A DNA stretch of 7,973 bases from an uncultured Oscillospiraceae bacterium (GTDB taxonomy: Bacteria > Bacillota > Clostridia > Oscillospirales > Oscillospiraceae), in the NCBI GenBank assembly GCA_934572365.1, contig CAKTKX010000057.1, positions 1-7,973 of the forward strand, given 5' to 3'. The position numbers and the translations under genes were made by a program. The notes below the pieces were generated by a model that had not been told where the DNA came from, did not search any database, and was given only the letters and a program-made list of their open reading frames with translations. Shown one piece after another: positions 5,401 to 7,973 of this stretch (position 1 is the stretch's first letter; each line of letters begins with the position of its first letter).

Positions 5401-6195
5401 TTACTTATCCAGATGTACGTTCAGATGGGGGTAGGTCATGGCGATGCCCTGCTCGTCAAAGACGTCCTTGACCCGCTGGGTCAGGGCAAAATACACATCC
5501 CAGTAGTCCTCGGTCTTCACCCAGACGCGGAGGGCGTAGGCGATGGCGCTGTCGCCGTAGCTGCTCACGCAGGCGCTGGGGGCGGGGGTCAGGAGCACAT
5601 TGTCCATGGTTCCCGCCTGCACCAGCGCGTCAATGACCTTCTGGGTGGGGGCGTCGTAGGAGGCGGAGACGGGGATATCCACCCGGCGGGTGTCGGCGGC
5701 GGAGTAGTTGACGATCTGCGCCGCGACCACGGCGCTGTTGGGAATGGAAATGAGCTTGTTGTCAAAGGTGGCGAGGCGGGTGTAGGTCATGTTGATCTCC
5801 TGCACCGTGCCGGACTGCCCGGCGATCTCCACATAGTCGCCGGAGTGGAAGGGGTGGGTGGAAAGAATGGTGAAGCCGCCGATGACGTTGGTGAGCATAT
5901 TCTGCAGGGACAGGGAAACGGCCAATGTCAGGACGCTTGCCAAAGCGACGATGCCGGTAACGTCAATGTCAAGGCTGGAGGCTACGCTCAGACCCAGCAG
6001 GATATACATGGCCACCTTGGCGAGAGACAGAATCAGGCTGTGGGCGGCCTTTTCCAGGTTGGATTTTTCCAGTCCCCCCTGAAGCAGCTTCGTGACGACG
6101 CGAATGATCAGAAGGCCAATGACCAGCACGAGAACGGCGTGGAGCACCTTATCCAGCGCGCCGGTTCCCAGAGCGGTAAAAAAATCTTTCAGCAT
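5401..6195 (-). CDS. MscS-family small-conductance mechanosensitive channel
   Basis: A 264-residue inner-membrane channel of the minimal MscS type (E. coli MscS has 286). Transmembrane helices fall near 17-38 and 53-75, and the pore helix near 78-110 contains LAVSLSLQNMLTNVIGG (91-107). The beta domain follows with HPFHSGDYVEI (114-124) and IPNS (151-154), then the mixed C-terminal domain. The channel opens under membrane tension to release solutes in osmotic downshock. The start chosen is ATG (6193-6195), 9 nt behind AAGGAG; a TTG three codons earlier abuts that site. The pore leucines L91 and L95 are kept, but helix-packing glycines of E. coli MscS are replaced (see findings). It is convergent with the BofA-family gene and divergent from the two-component genes. 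Confidence 0.92.
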   Translation of the reverse strand: MLKDFFTALGTGALDKVLHAVLVLVIGLLIIRVVTKLLQGGLEKSNLEKAAHSLILSLAKVAMYILLGLSVASSLDIDVTGIVALASVLTLAVSLSLQNMLTNVIGGFTILSTHPFHSGDYVEIAGQSGTVQEINMTYTRLATFDNKLISIPNSAVVAAQIVNYSAADTRRVDIPVSASYDAPTQKVIDALVQAGTMDNVLLTPAPSACVSSYGDSAIAYALRVWVKTEDYWDVYFALTQRVKDVFDEQGIAMTYPHLNVHLDK

Positions 6196-6233
6196 GGAAA
6201 ACAACTCCTTCGGTGTAACAATTGAATGATGTA

Positions 6234-6262
6234 ATTATAAAACGGGAACGGGGAAATAGCAA
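6234..6262 (-). promoter_or_regulatory. Promoter of the MscS-family gene
   Basis: On the minus strand TTGCTA (6257-6262) is followed after 17 nt by a perfect TATAAT (6234-6239). Transcription would begin near 6227, about 32 nt before the ATG. The region is shared with the divergent regulator gene. Confidence 0.65.
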
Positions 6263-6334
6263 GAAAAAATGTGGCGCAGAAGTTGGCAAAAGGTGCTTTT
6301 TCAAATGTTAATCCCATTTTAAGAAATAGACCTC

Positions 6335-6363
6335 TTTCATCTTAAAGAAGCCGGTGATATAAT
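6335..6363 (+). promoter_or_regulatory. Promoter of the two-component operon
   Basis: A perfect TATAAT (6358-6363) is preceded by TGA, an extended -10. The -35 at 17 nt spacing (TTTCAT, 6335-6340) is poor, which suggests dependence on the extended element or on an activator. Near-repeats TTAAGAA (6319-6325) and TTAAAGAA (6342-6349) flank the -35 region about two helical turns apart. They could be regulator half-sites, which is a guess. Confidence 0.55.
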
Positions 6364-6397
6364 AAGAAAAAAAGATGACGAGAGGAAGGGAAACCAT

Positions 6398-7093
6398 ATG
6401 TACAACGTTCTGATTTGCGACGATCAGCCGGATATCGTCAACGCGCTGAAAATATACCTGACCCCCGAGGGGTACAATCTGTTTGAGGCCTTCACCGGCA
6501 CCCAGGCGGTGGAGATCGCCAAAAACAACGACATCCACCTGATTCTGCTGGACGTGATGATGCCCGTGATGGACGGGATTACGGCGACCTCCAAGATCCG
6601 GGAATTTTCCAACGCGCCCATCATCCTGCTTACCGCCAAGTCCGAGACGGAGGACAAGGTGCTGGGGCTGAACGTGGGGGCGGACGACTATATCACCAAG
6701 CCCTTTGTGCCGGTGGAGGTGCTGGCGCGGGTGCGGTCCCAGCTGCGCCGGTATGCCCAGCTGGGCAGCCGCCCGGAGGAGGGCAGCGGCAGCATCACCA
6801 TCGGCGGCATCGTTCTGGACGACCGCACCAAAACCGTCACCGTGGAGGGGGAACCTGTGTCCCTCACGCCCACGGAGTATGCCATTCTGCACCTGCTGAT
6901 GGCAAACCCCGGAAAGGTGTTCTCCACCAAGGTGCTGTATGAATCCGTCTGGCAGGAAGCGGCGCTGGGCAGCGAGGGCGCCGTGGCGGTGCATATCCGT
7001 CACCTGCGGGAGAAAATCGAGATCAACCCCTCTGAGCCGCGGTATCTGAAAGTCGTGTGGGGACAGGGCTATAAAATGGAAGGAGGAAAATAA
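6398..7093 (+). CDS. OmpR/PhoB-family response regulator
   Basis: A 231-residue cytoplasmic two-domain regulator. The receiver domain (1-118) has the acidic pair D8-D9, phospho-acceptor D52 in LLDVMMPVMDG, T79, Y98 and K101-P102, all the expected switch residues. A short linker leads to a winged-helix DNA-binding domain (about 132-229) with LTPTEYAILHLL, the recognition segment AVAVHIRHLREKI and the terminal hairpin VWGQGYKME. Phosphorylation at D52 by the kinase encoded next would promote dimerisation and binding to direct repeats. ATG at 6398 follows GAGGAAGGG by 7 nt. The kinase gene starts 1 nt after its stop codon, so the pair is co-transcribed. The regulon cannot be told from the sequence. 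Confidence 0.95.
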   Translation: MYNVLICDDQPDIVNALKIYLTPEGYNLFEAFTGTQAVEIAKNNDIHLILLDVMMPVMDGITATSKIREFSNAPIILLTAKSETEDKVLGLNVGADDYITKPFVPVEVLARVRSQLRRYAQLGSRPEEGSGSITIGGIVLDDRTKTVTVEGEPVSLTPTEYAILHLLMANPGKVFSTKVLYESVWQEAALGSEGAVAVHIRHLREKIEINPSEPRYLKVVWGQGYKMEGGK

Positions 7094-7094
7094 T

Positions 7095-7973
7095 TTGAAA
7101 TACAATATTGTATTCAAATTCCTCGCCGTCGCCCTGTGTGCCCTGATGCTTCTGGGAGCTGCCGGAAGCGCCGCTGCCATCATCGGCATGACGGAATCGG
7201 GACTGTACGACATCTCCGTGGAGGAGCTGCGGGACAGATACATCCGCTCGGACGGCGAATCCATGGCTGGCCGTATCGCCGTGGACTACGCCGAAGCGAA
7301 CCTGGGCGGCGTGCCGGAGGCGATCGCGGGGCCGACCGTGTACGATCTGGGGCCGTCGGGGAAGACCGGCTGGCTTTACGGCGTGTTCAACCCGGCGCTG
7401 GCGGGCTACGTGCTGAAGGACGCCGAAGGAAATGTGCTGGAATCCGGCGGCGCGGAAAATCTGTCGGACGCCGAATTTTATTCCTTCCCCGTCAGCGGCT
7501 CTTATAAATACGTCCTGTCCGTCACGGAAAAGTCGGAGGCAACGCCTCAGGCGGACGCGAGCACCTATAACGCCATCCCGGAGGGGGGGGCATTGGTTCT
7601 CAGTCTCAGCATCGAAACGGAAGACTCCAGTGGGAGCGTGGACAGCGTCGAACCGATCGGTAATATCTACGACACCGGCAACGGTGTTCGCTTTGAGGCC
7701 AATCCATCGATGGGCATGATAGACCTGCCTGACGCGCCTACCACGTGCGTGACGTTCGTTGGTGTAGACGGCAATGTCCTGTATCAGACCTACAATGACG
7801 TATCGGACTGCTTCTCGGAAAACGAATCCGGCTATCTGGTGTTCGACACGACCCGGGAGCTGAGCCAAAGCGAAGTTCTGATGGACGACATTCCCGCTGA
7901 GGGCGCATATATATATCAGGTAACATTCACCACGGAATCGGAGCTGGCAGGCGAGGGGGAACATACCCGCAGC
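7095..7973 (+). CDS. Presumed sensor histidine kinase, N-terminal extracytoplasmic part (partial)
   Basis: The first 293 residues of a gene that runs off the right edge. The start is TTG (7095-7097), 8 nt behind a perfect AGGAGG (7081-7086) that lies inside the end of the regulator gene; no ATG fits. A single hydrophobic helix at about residues 7-31 is preceded by MKYN and acts as a membrane anchor or uncleaved signal. The following roughly 260 residues are polar and acidic, with no second membrane helix before the window ends, so this is a large sensor domain outside the cell. I recognise no named sensor family in it. No HAMP, H-box or ATPase part is visible, so the kinase call rests on position directly behind an OmpR-type regulator. 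An 8-G run at codons near residue 164 is notable. Confidence 0.75.
   Translation, partial: MKYNIVFKFLAVALCALMLLGAAGSAAAIIGMTESGLYDISVEELRDRYIRSDGESMAGRIAVDYAEANLGGVPEAIAGPTVYDLGPSGKTGWLYGVFNPALAGYVLKDAEGNVLESGGAENLSDAEFYSFPVSGSYKYVLSVTEKSEATPQADASTYNAIPEGGALVLSLSIETEDSSGSVDSVEPIGNIYDTGNGVRFEANPSMGMIDLPDAPTTCVTFVGVDGNVLYQTYNDVSDCFSENESGYLVFDTTRELSQSEVLMDDIPAEGAYIYQVTFTTESELAGEGEHTRS

Noticed and set aside
5206..6225. 339-codon open frame on the plus strand
   Set aside because: It overlaps the end of the BofA-family gene and lies antisense to the MscS-family gene, both with clear motifs. Its Gly/His/Val-rich composition has no domain and reads straight through the shared terminator.
6308..7964. 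Two long minus-strand open frames (318 and 313 codons)
   Set aside because: Both are antisense to the response regulator and kinase genes, lack ribosome binding sites and are Arg/His/Val-rich without domains. The regulator frame has complete catalytic residues.

Overview
The window looks like chromosomal DNA from a GC-rich member of the Clostridia, most likely an Oscillospiraceae-type gut Firmicute. The grounds are strong AGGAGG-type ribosome binding sites, TATAAT promoters, a DnaD-domain protein beside a DnaC/DnaI-type helicase loader, a BofA-family sporulation protein and an OmpR-type regulator typical of this group. The organism is inferred from gene content only. All genes to the left of position 4551 lie on the minus strand.

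Layout: (1) 1-845, minus: N-terminal 281 residues of an ABC exporter half-transporter (YheI/MdlA type), with its own promoter and a leader of about 110 nt. (2) 1095-1384: a tRNA-Leu(UAA) gene (minus, 1297-1384) with a strong terminator-like hairpin. Behind it lies a dense non-coding patch of hairpins that holds a second copy of the tRNA 3' end exactly 150 nt away. (3) 1480-4551, minus: a tightly packed four-gene operon in transcription order DnaD-domain protein, DnaC/DnaI-type loader ATPase, HAD phosphatase, YfbR-type HD 5'-nucleotidase. Gaps are 3 nt or less, with 4 nt and 11 nt overlaps, and a good promoter lies at 4585-4613. (4) 4552-5098: about 550 nt without a convincing gene, holding an orphan bidirectional terminator-like hairpin and an AT-rich palindrome. 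(5) 5099-5356, plus: a BofA-family membrane protein, convergent with (6) 5401-6195, minus: an MscS-family mechanosensitive channel; a shared hairpin sits between them. (7) 6398-7973, plus: an OmpR/PhoB response regulator followed 1 nt later by the N-terminal part of a presumed sensor kinase that runs off the window. The channel and the regulator are divergently transcribed from a 202 bp region with one promoter each way.

The four-gene operon couples replication initiation (helicase loading) with nucleotide and phosphate-ester clean-up enzymes. The two-component pair senses an unknown extracytoplasmic signal. I saw no CRISPR array, transposase, phage gene or toxin system. The most unusual stretch is the tRNA-derived repeat patch at about 1095-1318. 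The next most interesting points are the orphan terminator, the altered pore helix of the MscS protein and a G8 tract inside the kinase gene.
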